From the NCBI RefSeq assembly GCF_018860635.1, contig NZ_JAHKPT010000004.1, positions 186,001 to 250,000 on the forward strand: a stretch of DNA of 64,000 bases, read 5' to 3'. This stretch comes from Aliiglaciecola lipolytica (GTDB lineage: Bacteria; Pseudomonadota; Gammaproteobacteria; Enterobacterales; Alteromonadaceae). The translations under genes and the position numbers were made by a program. Of the stretch, positions 55,013 through 64,000 are shown in pieces (position 1 is the stretch's first letter; every line of letters begins with the position of its first letter). Below the pieces are notes generated by a model. It had not been told where the DNA came from. It did no database searches and saw only the letters and a program-made list of their open reading frames with translations.

Positions 55013-57604
55013 ATGTCCGACAATAGTGTTATCAAAGCAAAACGCCGTTTAGATTATCAAGCTCCCCATTTTTTCATTAGCACGGTAGATTTATCGGTAA
55101 AACTTGAAGAGCCAAAAACTCAAGTTAAGAGTCAGTTGCGTATTAAGCGTAACGGTGAACATCAACATCCACTTGTTTTGGATGGTGAAGAGTTAGAACT
55201 GATCGATGTTAAATTAAATGGTAAAAGCGTTGAAAAGTATCAGCAAACATCAACGTCGTTAATAATTGAAAATGTCCCTGAAGACTTCTATTTAGAAATA
55301 TTTACAGAACTTAATCCGGCTGCAAATAGTTCGTTAGAAGGGTTGTACAAAACTGCTAACGCCTATTGCACTCAGTGTGAAGCTGAAGGTTTCCGCAAAA
55401 TAACCTATTTTATCGATAGACCTGACGTTTTGGCTGAATATACAGTTACTATCTATGCTGATCAGAAGAATTATCCATTCTTATTATCTAACGGTAATAA
55501 AGTTGACAGCGGTAAGCTTGAAGATGGCCGTCATTGGGTTAAATGGCATGACCCATTCAAGAAACCTTGCTATTTATTTGCTTTGGTTGCTGGAGACTTT
55601 GACCTCCTCGAGGATCACTATAAAACGGCTTCTGGTAGAAAAATTTTATTACAGCTTTTTGTTGATAAAGGTAAATCGAGTCGTGGTCATCATGCATTGG
55701 CTTCCCTTAAGAAAGCGATGGCATGGGATGAACAAGTTTTTGATTTAGAATACGATCTTGATATCTATATGATCGTTGCCGTGGACTTTTTCAACATGGG
55801 AGCGATGGAAAATAAAGGCTTAAATGTATTCAATAGTAAATATGTTTTAGCCGATAGTGCCTCGGCAACAGATGAAGATTTTTTCAATATTGAGTCTGTG
55901 ATAGCCCACGAATACTTCCATAATTGGACAGGTAATCGTGTGACCTGTAGAGATTGGTTCCAACTCAGTTTAAAAGAAGGGTTAACGGTTTTTCGCGATC
56001 AACAGTTTAGTGCAGACATGAGTTCTCCAGTGGTGAATCGGATAAAAAATGTCAAAGTGATGAGAGAACATCAATTTGCCGAAGATGCCAGCGCCATGTC
56101 TCATCCTATTCGACCTGACGAAGTTATTGAAATGAATAATTTCTATACTGTCACTGTCTACGACAAAGGTGCTGAAGTAATCCGCATGATGCACACTTTG
56201 TTGGGTCAGGAAGGGTTTAAAAATGGCATTGACTTGTATTTTAAACGACATGATGGACAAGCTGTTACTTGCGATGATTTTGTGAGCGCAATGCAAGACG
56301 CTAATCAAGTTGATTTGTCACAATTCAAACGTTGGTACGGACAGTCAGGCACGCCTATTGTGAATGTTACTGAGAGTTTTGATGCTGAAAAAGGAGAGTA
56401 TGCTCTTGAGTTCAAACAAATCAATAATCCAACCGCCGATCAAAAAGACAAACAAGATTTACACATACCTATCCGTTTAGAATTGATTACTAAAGGCGGG
56501 GAAACAACGGTTGAACTGTTCAATCTTAAACTCAATCAACAGTCACTAGTTAAGTCTGGGTTTGAACAAAAACCGACAGTTGCATTATTAGCTGATTTCT
56601 CCGCCCCAGTTAAACTCGAATTTAACTATTCAGTCGACGCTTTATTGCAAATCGCCTTATCTAGCCAAGATGGGTTTTCTCGTTGGGATGCTGCTCAAAC
56701 CCTTTTTAGTGAATATTTACACGGCAAAACGCCAGCAAGTTCTAAATTGAGTGTTAATTATAAGGCCATCGATAAACTCGTCGATGGATTGCTGAAGGAC
56801 ATAAAAGCATCCTCTGACTTAGCGTTGATCGCTGAAATGTTAACCCTACCGAGTATCGAAACGTTAGCCCAGCAAGTCCCACGTTATTATGTGGTGGAGT
56901 TAAATCAGGCTAGAAAAGAACTGGAAATTTATATCGCCAAAACGTTTTCAGAGTATTTTGCAACTGTTTATCAAACGACCCAACAATCTGGTTATGACTA
57001 TGAATCTGAACAAGTTAATAAGCGTAAGTTACGCAATTTGTGTTTATATTATTTAGCCAAAACTGAGCAAGGTAATAGCCTAGTAACTAAACAGTTTGAA
57101 TCATCAGACAATATGACTGACACACTAGGCGCACTTAAAGCCGCTCAATCTGCAGTGCTTCCTTGTTTTGAAATTCTAATGGGTAAATTTGAACAAAAAT
57201 GGTCTGATGACCCCTTAGTTCTGGATAAGTGGTTTGCGTTGCACGCAAGTTGTGAGGTTCCAGATATTTTAGCGCGTCTAGATTTATTATTGAGTCACAA
57301 ACAGTTTAATCATGATAATCCAAACCGAGTTCGATCAGTTATCGGTACTTTTGCGTTCTACAACGCTACTGGTTTTCACGCGATTGACGGTTCAGGCTAT
57401 AAATATATAACCGATTATTTACTTAAGTTAGATGCAAGAAATCCGCAGGTAGCCGCTAGAATTGTTACGCCTTTAACCCAATGGCGTAAAATGGATGATA
57501 TACGGGCTGATTTAATGAAGTACCAATTAACGCGATTAATGGCGCTTCCCAATTTAAGTAAAGACGTATTTGAAAAAGTGAGCAAAAGCCTTAGCTATCA
57601 ATGA
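55013..57604 (+). CDS. pepN: Aminopeptidase N (M1 family)
   Basis: PepN is the main cytosolic broad-range aminopeptidase. The exopeptidase motif GAMEN lies at about 263-267 and the zinc motif HEYFHNW at about 299-305, with the second glutamate in LKEGLTVFRDQQF. CTQCEAEGFRKITYFIDRPDV is typical of the proteobacterial PepN branch. Length is 863 aa (E. coli 870). It lies 50 bases after nhaC, fitting uptake followed by peptide breakdown, though co-transcription is not shown. Confidence 0.96.
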   Translation: MSDNSVIKAKRRLDYQAPHFFISTVDLSVKLEEPKTQVKSQLRIKRNGEHQHPLVLDGEELELIDVKLNGKSVEKYQQTSTSLIIENVPEDFYLEIFTELNPAANSSLEGLYKTANAYCTQCEAEGFRKITYFIDRPDVLAEYTVTIYADQKNYPFLLSNGNKVDSGKLEDGRHWVKWHDPFKKPCYLFALVAGDFDLLEDHYKTASGRKILLQLFVDKGKSSRGHHALASLKKAMAWDEQVFDLEYDLDIYMIVAVDFFNMGAMENKGLNVFNSKYVLADSASATDEDFFNIESVIAHEYFHNWTGNRVTCRDWFQLSLKEGLTVFRDQQFSADMSSPVVNRIKNVKVMREHQFAEDASAMSHPIRPDEVIEMNNFYTVTVYDKGAEVIRMMHTLLGQEGFKNGIDLYFKRHDGQAVTCDDFVSAMQDANQVDLSQFKRWYGQSGTPIVNVTESFDAEKGEYALEFKQINNPTADQKDKQDLHIPIRLELITKGGETTVELFNLKLNQQSLVKSGFEQKPTVALLADFSAPVKLEFNYSVDALLQIALSSQDGFSRWDAAQTLFSEYLHGKTPASSKLSVNYKAIDKLVDGLLKDIKASSDLALIAEMLTLPSIETLAQQVPRYYVVELNQARKELEIYIAKTFSEYFATVYQTTQQSGYDYESEQVNKRKLRNLCLYYLAKTEQGNSLVTKQFESSDNMTDTLGALKAAQSAVLPCFEILMGKFEQKWSDDPLVLDKWFALHASCEVPDILARLDLLLSHKQFNHDNPNRVRSVIGTFAFYNATGFHAIDGSGYKYITDYLLKLDARNPQVAARIVTPLTQWRKMDDIRADLMKYQLTRLMALPNLSKDVFEKVSKSLSYQ

Positions 57605-57608
57605 CACT

Positions 57609-57830
57609 ATGCGAACATATTATTTTAATTTAAAAGCTTCTTACGAAATGTGTGAGAAGCTTTATCTATCATCTAATAATGCCGTTATTCTTTATTCTGA
57701 GAACGGCGAGAGTGTTCAACTTCCCACCTTTAATTTACGACCATTTGTAACCCGACTCGGGTTAAATGGGCGTTTTCGTCTTATAATTACTCCTGAAAAT
57801 AAAGTCTTTTCATTTGAAAAAGTGAGCTAA
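57609..57830 (+). CDS. DUF2835 family protein
   Basis: A 73-residue protein with YYFNLKASYEMCEKLYLS and a conserved QLPTFNLRPFVTRLGLNGRFRL stretch matching DUF2835. It has no signal or membrane segment. Function is unknown. It starts 4 bases after the pepN stop, an arrangement that suggests coupled expression. Confidence 0.85.
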   Translation: MRTYYFNLKASYEMCEKLYLSSNNAVILYSENGESVQLPTFNLRPFVTRLGLNGRFRLIITPENKVFSFEKVS

Positions 57831-58008
57831 TTTACCCTTGTTAACGATTGATTGATTTTTAACCTATTGAAAATGGTAGATTTTTACAAATTGTTAACTG
57901 GTACGATTTCTTCTTGCTATCAGGTCGAAATGATGTAATGATTTTGTGAATAATTTGCTACTAAATAAACGTCGTCTGTATTTTCTGACGACTAGGGAGA
58001 ACTAAAAT

Positions 58009-60087
58009 ATGAAGTGTGGACCTTTGAAGTTTAAAAAGTCACCGCTTGCACTTAGCATAGCCGCCGTTTCTGTTATGACTTCCGCAAATCTTTACGCCGC
58101 GTCATGGGAGAGTGGAGATTGGTCAGTAAACTTTGACTCAAACTTTTCGCTAGGAACGAGCATTCGAGTTGAAGAGCGGGACTTTTCTTTGATTGGTAAC
58201 AGCAATCACCCTAATTTTGATTGGACAGGTTATAATGCGGCTACCAATGTTATTTATCCATCATCTGATGTGTGGGCAAGCGCTGATGGCTCTTATTCAA
58301 CAAATGGTGACTTAGGAAATTTAAATTTTGATAAAGGTGAAGCCTTTTCGACGGTTTTCAAAGGCACCCATGAATTAGATATCCGTTATGACAATATGGG
58401 ATTTTTTGCTCGCGGACTCTATTTTTACGATTTTGCTTTAAACGACAGCTCTAGAGATTGGGCGAATCCGATTACCGGTCAAACCCAAGATCCATGTGCT
58501 GCATCTCAAGCATCAGAAGAATTATGTTCAGATGTAAGATTGTTAGACGCATTTTTCTATGCGGACTTCGATATTGGTGACGTACCTGTCACCTTGCGTA
58601 TTGGTAACCAGGTAGTTAGTTGGGGGGAAAGTACTTTCATCCAACACGGTATAAACACCACTAACCCTGTGGATGTGACTCGTGCACAAGCTCCAGGTGC
58701 AGAGCTAAAAGAAGTTTTCATTCCTGTCGGCATGGTTTTCGCCTCCTTCGGTTTAACCGAAAACTTAAGTATGTCGATGTATTATCAGTATGAGTGGGAG
58801 CGCAGTAGATTACCGCAAGCAGGTAGTTACTTTGCGACTAATGATTTTGCAGGTGAGGGCGGGCAGGCTCAAAATATTCAATTGGGCTTCAGCGGTAACC
58901 CAGATATTAATTTAGATTTCTTATTAGAGAGCCTAAATGGATTACGTTCGGCATTATTGGCCGGTGCTGATTCGACTCAAATTGCAGCTGCTTATTTGGC
59001 TTATCCTACTAAAGTAGCGGTAAGAGGATATAGTGACGCAGCTCATACCGACGCCGATGACCAAGGTCAATACGGTTTTAAAATGTCTTACTATTCTGCT
59101 GATTTAAATGATACGGAATTCAGTATTTATCATATAAATTACCATAGTCAGCGTCCGCTAATTTCCGGTACAACATCCGATTTTACTGCCGAAGGTATTG
59201 CACAAGATATTGCTTACTTAGCCGCTAATGAAATCACACGTGACAACATTACCTCGTTAGACGCCTTCACAGAAAGCCAATTTATGTATCCTGAAGATAT
59301 TAAGTTGTATGGTTTCAGTTTTAACACCAACGTTGGTGAAACTGCTGTTGCTGGTGAAATCGCTTATCGTGTTGATGAACCATTACAAATTGATGATGTA
59401 GAACTACTTTACACCGCGATGCCTGAGCAGTTGGCAAATGCAGGTATACGCCCAGATTTTGCGGGTATCTCGCAGATGGGTAATATCGGTCGCTCGGTTG
59501 GTCCTGGCGAAACAGCAGAAGGTTTTGTGTTATCTGATACTATTCAGATGCAATTAACTACAACCCATGTATTTGGGCCAGCCTTTGGAACCGATAATTT
59601 AATATTACTTGGTGAAGTAGGCTATGTGAGCATTGAAGATATGCCTGATCCAAGCATTATACGATTAAATGGACCTGGCACATCAAGAACACCTTCGTTA
59701 GAGCCTTTACGGGATGAAAGTGGTAATATTATTTCCACCCGAGAAGGTCTACACATTGGATTGTCAAATGGTCCTGAAACAAATCCATTTCCAACGGATT
59801 ATGCTTGGGGATATCGGATCTTAGCGGTAGCCGACTTCAATAACGTGTTTTCCGGAGTAAACCTCAGAACACGGGCGACATTCTCTCATGACGTAGAGGG
59901 TACAACACCTGATCCATTGTTCCTGTTCACCGAAGATGTGAAATCAGCTAATTTAACTTTCGAGTTTGATTATTTGAGTAAATTCTCAGCTGCGGTAGGG
60001 TACAGCAGTTTCTGGGGTGGAATCGGTAATTCGAACGCACTTTCAGATCGCGACTTTGTTTCAGTCAACTTTAAATACTCGATTTAA
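58009..60087 (+). CDS. DUF1302 outer-membrane protein, probable beta-barrel
   Basis: The 692-residue protein has a long signal peptide (to about residue 30, NLYAA) and the DUF1302 layout: WSVNFDSNFSLGTSIRVEERD, then ELDIRYDNMGFFARGLYFYD, RIGNQVVSWGESTFIQHGIN (about 198-217) and alternating strands to the C-terminal FVSVNFKYSI. It is likely an outer-membrane barrel. DUF1302 genes usually sit beside DUF1329 and RND genes; a role in passage of hydrophobic compounds is an inference. The ribosome-binding site AGGGAG is 6 bases before the ATG. First gene of a four-gene cluster. Confidence 0.88.
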   Translation: MKCGPLKFKKSPLALSIAAVSVMTSANLYAASWESGDWSVNFDSNFSLGTSIRVEERDFSLIGNSNHPNFDWTGYNAATNVIYPSSDVWASADGSYSTNGDLGNLNFDKGEAFSTVFKGTHELDIRYDNMGFFARGLYFYDFALNDSSRDWANPITGQTQDPCAASQASEELCSDVRLLDAFFYADFDIGDVPVTLRIGNQVVSWGESTFIQHGINTTNPVDVTRAQAPGAELKEVFIPVGMVFASFGLTENLSMSMYYQYEWERSRLPQAGSYFATNDFAGEGGQAQNIQLGFSGNPDINLDFLLESLNGLRSALLAGADSTQIAAAYLAYPTKVAVRGYSDAAHTDADDQGQYGFKMSYYSADLNDTEFSIYHINYHSQRPLISGTTSDFTAEGIAQDIAYLAANEITRDNITSLDAFTESQFMYPEDIKLYGFSFNTNVGETAVAGEIAYRVDEPLQIDDVELLYTAMPEQLANAGIRPDFAGISQMGNIGRSVGPGETAEGFVLSDTIQMQLTTTHVFGPAFGTDNLILLGEVGYVSIEDMPDPSIIRLNGPGTSRTPSLEPLRDESGNIISTREGLHIGLSNGPETNPFPTDYAWGYRILAVADFNNVFSGVNLRTRATFSHDVEGTTPDPLFLFTEDVKSANLTFEFDYLSKFSAAVGYSSFWGGIGNSNALSDRDFVSVNFKYSI

Positions 60088-60099
60088 GAGAAAAACGAA

Positions 60100-61467
60100 A
60101 TGATTAAGAATTTAGTAGTAACAACCTCTGCTTTGGCATTGGCACTAAGTGTTTCGTTTGCTCATGCGAAAGTATCTCAAGAGCAAGCAGCGAAACTTGG
60201 CACTGAACTCACGCCACTTGGCGGAGAAAAAGCGGGTAATGCTGATGGCAGCATTCCAGCTTGGGATGGTGGAATTACAACACCTCCTGCAGGTTATACA
60301 CCGGGAGACTTTCATCCTGACCCTTTTCCAGGAGATAAGGTTTTATTTACCATTACAGGTAAAAATTACAAAGAATATGCTGACTTTTTGAGTGCTGGGC
60401 AAATCAAACTTTTTGAAACTTACCCAGAAACATACGAAATGCCCGTATATCAAACTCGTCGTACTGCCTCTAACCCTCAATATGTTTACGATGCTGCTAA
60501 AGCGAACGCATCACGGGCGGAGCTAGTGCAAGGCGGAAACGGAATAAAGAATGCCGCTATTGGTGTACCTTTTCCAATTCCACAAACGGGTGTAGAAGCA
60601 ATTTGGAACCATATTTTACGTTTTCGTGGCGAAGGCATTGAACGAAATGGTGGGCAAGCAGCACCGACAGCTTCTGGTGATTACACGGTAATAGGATTCG
60701 ATGAAATACTATTAGTTGAATATGCAAAACGTGATGCAACACCTGAAGCACTGTTAGAAAACAACATGTTAATGAAGTTCAAACAGTCGATTACTTCACC
60801 AGCTCGTTTAGCCGGAACAGCATTGTTAGTGCATGAAACCATGGATCAGGTGCGTGAGCCACGTCAAGCTTGGACGTACAATACAGGGCAACGTCGTGTT
60901 AGACGGGCACCTAATATTGCTTATGATGCGCCAGGAACTGCGTCAGATGGATTGCGTACAACCGACGATTTCGATATGTTTAACGGTGCACCTGACCGCT
61001 ATAACTGGGAATTAAAAGGTAAAAAAGAAATGTACGTCGCGTATAATAGCTATGCGCTGCATAGTGATAAAGTGAAGTACGAAGAAATTTTAACACCTGG
61101 ACATATCAATCCTGATTTAACTCGTTATGAAAAACACCGTGTATGGGTTGTTGAAGCTACTTTAAAAGAAGGTTTCCGTCACGTATATTCTAAACGAGTA
61201 TTTTTCATTGACGAAGATAGTTGGCAAGTACAAGTCGTGGATATGTATGACAACCGTGGCGATTTGTACAAGGTAGCAGTTGCTCATGGATTAAATTACT
61301 ACGATGTTCCCACACATTGGTCTACGCTAGATGTATATCATGATCTTAATTCAAGACGTTATTTGGCATTAGGACTTGATAATGAAGATAAAGTCTACGA
61401 TTTCTCTGTTAGACCTAGTGAGAAAGAGTTTACCGCCCAAGCCCTTAGGCGAGAAGGGATACGCTAA
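60100..61467 (+). CDS. DUF1329 periplasmic protein (LolA/LolB-like fold)
   Basis: A cleavable signal (residues 1-23, SFAHA) precedes the DUF1329 domain: GTELTPLGGEKAGNADGSIPAWDGG (start of the mature part), AIGVPFPIPQTGVEAIWNHILRFRGE, ARLAGTALLVHETMDQVREPRQAWTYNTGQRRVRRAPNIAYD and YNSYALHSDKVKY. The family is related in fold to lipoprotein carriers, which suggests a lipid- or hydrophobe-binding shuttle. Length is 455 aa. It follows DUF1302 by 12 bases and is closed by a hairpin before the YCF48-like gene. Confidence 0.88.
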   Translation: MIKNLVVTTSALALALSVSFAHAKVSQEQAAKLGTELTPLGGEKAGNADGSIPAWDGGITTPPAGYTPGDFHPDPFPGDKVLFTITGKNYKEYADFLSAGQIKLFETYPETYEMPVYQTRRTASNPQYVYDAAKANASRAELVQGGNGIKNAAIGVPFPIPQTGVEAIWNHILRFRGEGIERNGGQAAPTASGDYTVIGFDEILLVEYAKRDATPEALLENNMLMKFKQSITSPARLAGTALLVHETMDQVREPRQAWTYNTGQRRVRRAPNIAYDAPGTASDGLRTTDDFDMFNGAPDRYNWELKGKKEMYVAYNSYALHSDKVKYEEILTPGHINPDLTRYEKHRVWVVEATLKEGFRHVYSKRVFFIDEDSWQVQVVDMYDNRGDLYKVAVAHGLNYYDVPTHWSTLDVYHDLNSRRYLALGLDNEDKVYDFSVRPSEKEFTAQALRREGIR

Positions 61468-61472
61468 CTAGC

Positions 61473-61505
61473 AAAAAAAAACGGTTGGCTCTGCCAGCCG
61501 TTTTT
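61473..61505 (+). terminator. Intrinsic terminator inside the DUF1302/DUF1329/YCF48/RND cluster
   Basis: ACGGTTGGC (61481-61489) and GCCAGCCGT (61493-61501) form a 9-bp stem with loop TCT, flanked by an A-run and TTTTT. It lies between the DUF1329 stop and the next ATG, so downstream genes depend on partial read-through. Confidence 0.82.
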
Positions 61506-61529
61506 GTAACTGAAGATGAAAAGAAGAAA

Positions 61530-62561
61530 ATGAATCGAAGTAAAATTTTAACAATTTTGTTTGTGAGTTCTTTAAGTGCATTCTCAGCGTCTTCTGAAGA
61601 GTCTTATATGGCTCCTTTAGCAAAAGAATCGCTATTATTAGATGTCACTAAAACCGCGCAACGCATTGTCGCTGTTGGCGAGCGTGGCCATGTTCTGATT
61701 TCAGAGGATGGTGAAAAATGGCAACAGCAAGCAATTCCAACCTTATCTACTCTTACCGCGGTGACTGCCATTGAGAATAAATTATGGGCAGTGGGACATG
61801 ATGCGGTCATTTTACATCAGTCGGAAAAAGGCCAACCTTGGGAAATTCAAATGTTTGCCCCGGAGTTGGAGAAACCACTTTTAGATGTAACATTTTTAGA
61901 TGTTAAAGAAGGTTTAGCCATCGGTGCATACGGCACTTTCATGCGCACCGTTGATGGCGGAGTTACTTGGAAAAAAGAAGTTCACCAGGGTTTCCTCCAT
62001 CCAGATGATATTGACTATTTAGAAGAAATTCGCTTAGAAGATGAAGAGTTTTATCAATCTGAATTGGTCTCTATTTTACCTCACCTAAATAAAATATTAG
62101 TGGTTGATGATGTCATTTATATTGCTGGGGAGTCTGGGTTATTGGCTAAAAGCGAAGACAAAGGACACACTTGGCAGCGTATGGACGTAAACTATTATGG
62201 TTCGTTCTTCGATATACAGCAGTTGAATAATGGCGATATTGTTGCAGTTGGTTTGCGTGGCAACATTTTCAGAATGACTGCTAATGATGGAAACTGGATG
62301 ACCATCCACTCAGGGATAACTTCCTCATTAAATGTGATTATGCCTATTTCTCAATCCCAGTTTGTGGCGATGGGTAATAGCGGTAACGTTGTGTGTGTTG
62401 ATGATACAAATGTTTCAAATGCACATTTTGATGATGGCAAAGCGATAAATGCTGCTGTTTCTTTTCAAAACCATATTCTTTTGGCCACAGCTGAAGGAAT
62501 TAAAAGTGTTTTGTATAACGAAGGCGAGTCAGTTTGCGAAGGAATTAGTAAAGACCTATGA
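61530..62561 (+). CDS. YCF48-like beta-propeller protein, exported
   Basis: I take the ATG at 61530 (MNRSKILTILFVSSLSAFSASS), which gives a signal peptide and lies after the terminator; an in-frame ATG at 61485 falls inside the hairpin. The mature protein is built of repeats of the type VGERGHVLISEDGEKWQQ, GAYGTFMRTVDGGVTWKK and AGESGLLAKSEDKGHTWQR, the BNR/Asp-box pattern of the YCF48/photosystem II stability factor family. It is a periplasmic or outer-surface propeller of unknown role. It overlaps the RND gene by 4 bases (ATGA). Confidence 0.85.
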   Translation: MNRSKILTILFVSSLSAFSASSEESYMAPLAKESLLLDVTKTAQRIVAVGERGHVLISEDGEKWQQQAIPTLSTLTAVTAIENKLWAVGHDAVILHQSEKGQPWEIQMFAPELEKPLLDVTFLDVKEGLAIGAYGTFMRTVDGGVTWKKEVHQGFLHPDDIDYLEEIRLEDEEFYQSELVSILPHLNKILVVDDVIYIAGESGLLAKSEDKGHTWQRMDVNYYGSFFDIQQLNNGDIVAVGLRGNIFRMTANDGNWMTIHSGITSSLNVIMPISQSQFVAMGNSGNVVCVDDTNVSNAHFDDGKAINAAVSFQNHILLATAEGIKSVLYNEGESVCEGISKDL

Positions 62562-64000
62562 CTAAATTGATAGATTTTTGTGTAAACACAATTTTTCGAA
62601 ATCGGATTATTGTAATAATACTGTTTGCGTTAACCACTGCGTTTTTAGGTTACCAATCTTCGCAACTTAAATTAGACGCAGGCTTCACTAAAAATATACC
62701 GTTGAATCATGAATACATGGTCAACTATATGAAGCATGCTAAAGATTTTGGCGGTGCTAACAGTATATTGGTATCAGTATGTGATAAAGATAGTGATATT
62801 TTTAACACCGAATTCTTCGATACGCTGAAAAACGTACATGACCAGTTGTTTTTCATTAACGGCGTTGAACGTTCTTTAGTTAAATCATTATTTTCGTCCT
62901 CCACTCGTTTTACTGAAATTGTTGAAGGTGGGTTTTCTGGTGGTCCAGTGATCCCTGCAGACTTTGATTCAACAAACCCAGACGCGTTAGCCTTAGTTTC
63001 TCAAAACATCGATAAGGCCGGCATAGTTGGGCAATTGGTCTCAGATGATTTCAAATGTGCCATGGTTTCTGCGCAGTTGCTTAATATTGACCCAGCAACG
63101 GGCGAAAAATTAGATACCCTAGTACTGGCTGATCAATTAGAAGAGCAATTACGGGGTAAATTCGAAAACGAAAATACCACTATTCATATAATTGGTTTTG
63201 CCAAAATGATTGGCGATGTTGCCAATGGTGCCAAAGACGTACTGTTGTTTTTTGCCATTGCATTAGCAATTACTGCCGTAATGGTTTATTTCTTTTCCAA
63301 ATCAATCATGCTCACCATATTGCCTTTACTGTGTTCAGTGATAGCCGTTGTCTGGCAATTAGGTTTGCTAACCATTCTAGGGTTTGGCTTAGATCCTATG
63401 TCGATTTTAGTACCATTCTTAGTCTTTGCCATAGGCGTAAGCCACGGTGTGCAAATGATTAATGCAGTAGGCAAACGTGTTGTTGAAGGCGGAACTGCGC
63501 TATTTGCAGCTGAAAGTGCGTTTAGAACTTTACTGATTCCTGGTGGTATTGCGTTGCTATCTGATACCGTCGGTTTTATGACCCTGTTAGTGATCGATAT
63601 TGGTATCATCAGAGAGTTAGCAATAACCGCTAGTTTGGGTGTTGCAGTCATTATATTGACCAACCTGATCCTATTGCCGGTGCTGATGTCTTATGTAAAA
63701 TTTAGTGATTCATATAAAAACAAATTTAAGAACAAAGAAAATCGTTCCGATAAATTTTGGAATACGATTGCTCATTGTTCGACTCCTAAAGTGGCATATT
63801 TAATCTTAATCGTGACCGCCGTTTTGTTTGTATTTGGTTGGCTTCAATCGTCAAAAATGAAAATTGGTGACTTGCATGCAGGTGCGCCTGCGCTGCACGA
63901 AAGTAGTCGCTACAATCAAGATACATTTTTGATAACCGATAAGTACGCCATCAGTGTCGATTACATCTCCATTTTAGTAGAAACAACGCCTGAGGCATGT
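62558..64000 (+). CDS. RND/MMPL-family transporter, partial at the 3' side
   Basis: The reading frame is open to the window edge (481 codons). After a first membrane helix (about 13-32) comes a large periplasmic domain (DAGFTKNIPLNHEYM to TIHIIGFAKMIG), then a block of membrane helices from DVLLFFAIALAITAVMVYFF to ILTNLILLPVLMSYV, and the next helix near 422-438. PFLVFAIGVSHGVQMINA is the GxxHG-type motif of MMPL/HpnN-like exporters of hydrophobic compounds. Proton-relay residues in the second half are not visible. Translationally coupled to the YCF48-like gene. Confidence 0.88.
   Translation, partial: MTKLIDFCVNTIFRNRIIVIILFALTTAFLGYQSSQLKLDAGFTKNIPLNHEYMVNYMKHAKDFGGANSILVSVCDKDSDIFNTEFFDTLKNVHDQLFFINGVERSLVKSLFSSSTRFTEIVEGGFSGGPVIPADFDSTNPDALALVSQNIDKAGIVGQLVSDDFKCAMVSAQLLNIDPATGEKLDTLVLADQLEEQLRGKFENENTTIHIIGFAKMIGDVANGAKDVLLFFAIALAITAVMVYFFSKSIMLTILPLLCSVIAVVWQLGLLTILGFGLDPMSILVPFLVFAIGVSHGVQMINAVGKRVVEGGTALFAAESAFRTLLIPGGIALLSDTVGFMTLLVIDIGIIRELAITASLGVAVIILTNLILLPVLMSYVKFSDSYKNKFKNKENRSDKFWNTIAHCSTPKVAYLILIVTAVLFVFGWLQSSKMKIGDLHAGAPALHESSRYNQDTFLITDKYAISVDYISILVETTPEAC

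Noticed and set aside
61485-61529. Upstream in-frame ATG for the YCF48-like gene
   Set aside because: It lies inside an intrinsic terminator hairpin and would mask the signal peptide.
1-64000. CRISPR arrays, tRNA or rRNA genes, insertion sequences, prophage
   Set aside because: No regularly spaced repeats, cloverleaf-like sequences, transposase or phage structural genes were recognised on either strand by reading; a tRNA scan would be the decisive check.

Overview
The window looks like a chromosomal segment of a marine gammaproteobacterium of the order Alteromonadales, most like Glaciecola, Paraglaciecola or a close relative. That placement is an inference. It rests on the AT-rich composition, the E. 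coli-like order of the rne/rluC/yceF/yceD/rpmF/plsX/fab cluster, the many TonB-dependent receptors and secreted peptidases, and Na+-coupled transporters. I see no tRNA, rRNA, CRISPR array, insertion sequence or prophage.

Region 1 (1-12.9 kb) is core housekeeping. The 5' end of rne, with a long structured leader, diverges from rluC. yceF faces the operon yceD-rpmF-plsX-fabH-fabD-fabG-acpP-fabF, which joins ribosome and 23S rRNA supply to type II fatty acid and phospholipid synthesis. Behind a terminator follow pabC-mltG-tmk-holB-tatD, tightly packed or overlapping.

Region 2 (12.9-22.8 kb) is accessory and extracytoplasmic. It holds a GH75 chitosanase-like protein, a class-C-type acid phosphatase lipoprotein, an M14 carboxypeptidase, an M20 amidohydrolase, a DUF885 lipoprotein and, on the other strand, a large TonB-dependent receptor. 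Together they suggest scavenging of polymers and peptides.

Region 3 (22.8-34.1 kb) is on the minus strand: ychJ, an SOS-controlled sulA-like gene, msrQ-msrP (periplasmic methionine sulfoxide repair), a dGTPase, a NarL-type two-component pair, a FecA-like TonB receptor carrying an EF-hand-like insert, yfbR and alaA.

Region 4 (34.3-49.8 kb) is on the plus strand: an LRAT-like protein, a DUF2189 membrane protein, a branched-chain 2-oxoacid dehydrogenase E1alpha/E1beta/E2 operon, rlmJ, a Ser/Thr protein kinase, tesB and yrdA. A likely small RNA lies on the minus strand near 44.3 kb. Then come a class V aminotransferase, an SpmA/SpmB-type membrane protein, a small lipoprotein, a SIMPL protein, msrC, a small acidic protein of unknown family and proQ.

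Region 5 (49.8-64 kb) holds prc, a Na+ symporter (NSS family) next to an NhaC antiporter, pepN and a DUF2835 gene. It ends with a four-gene envelope cluster: a DUF1302 barrel, a DUF1329 periplasmic protein, a YCF48-like propeller and an RND/MMPL permease cut by the window edge. This last cluster is the best candidate for an uncharacterised system, apparently a trans-envelope route for a hydrophobic compound.
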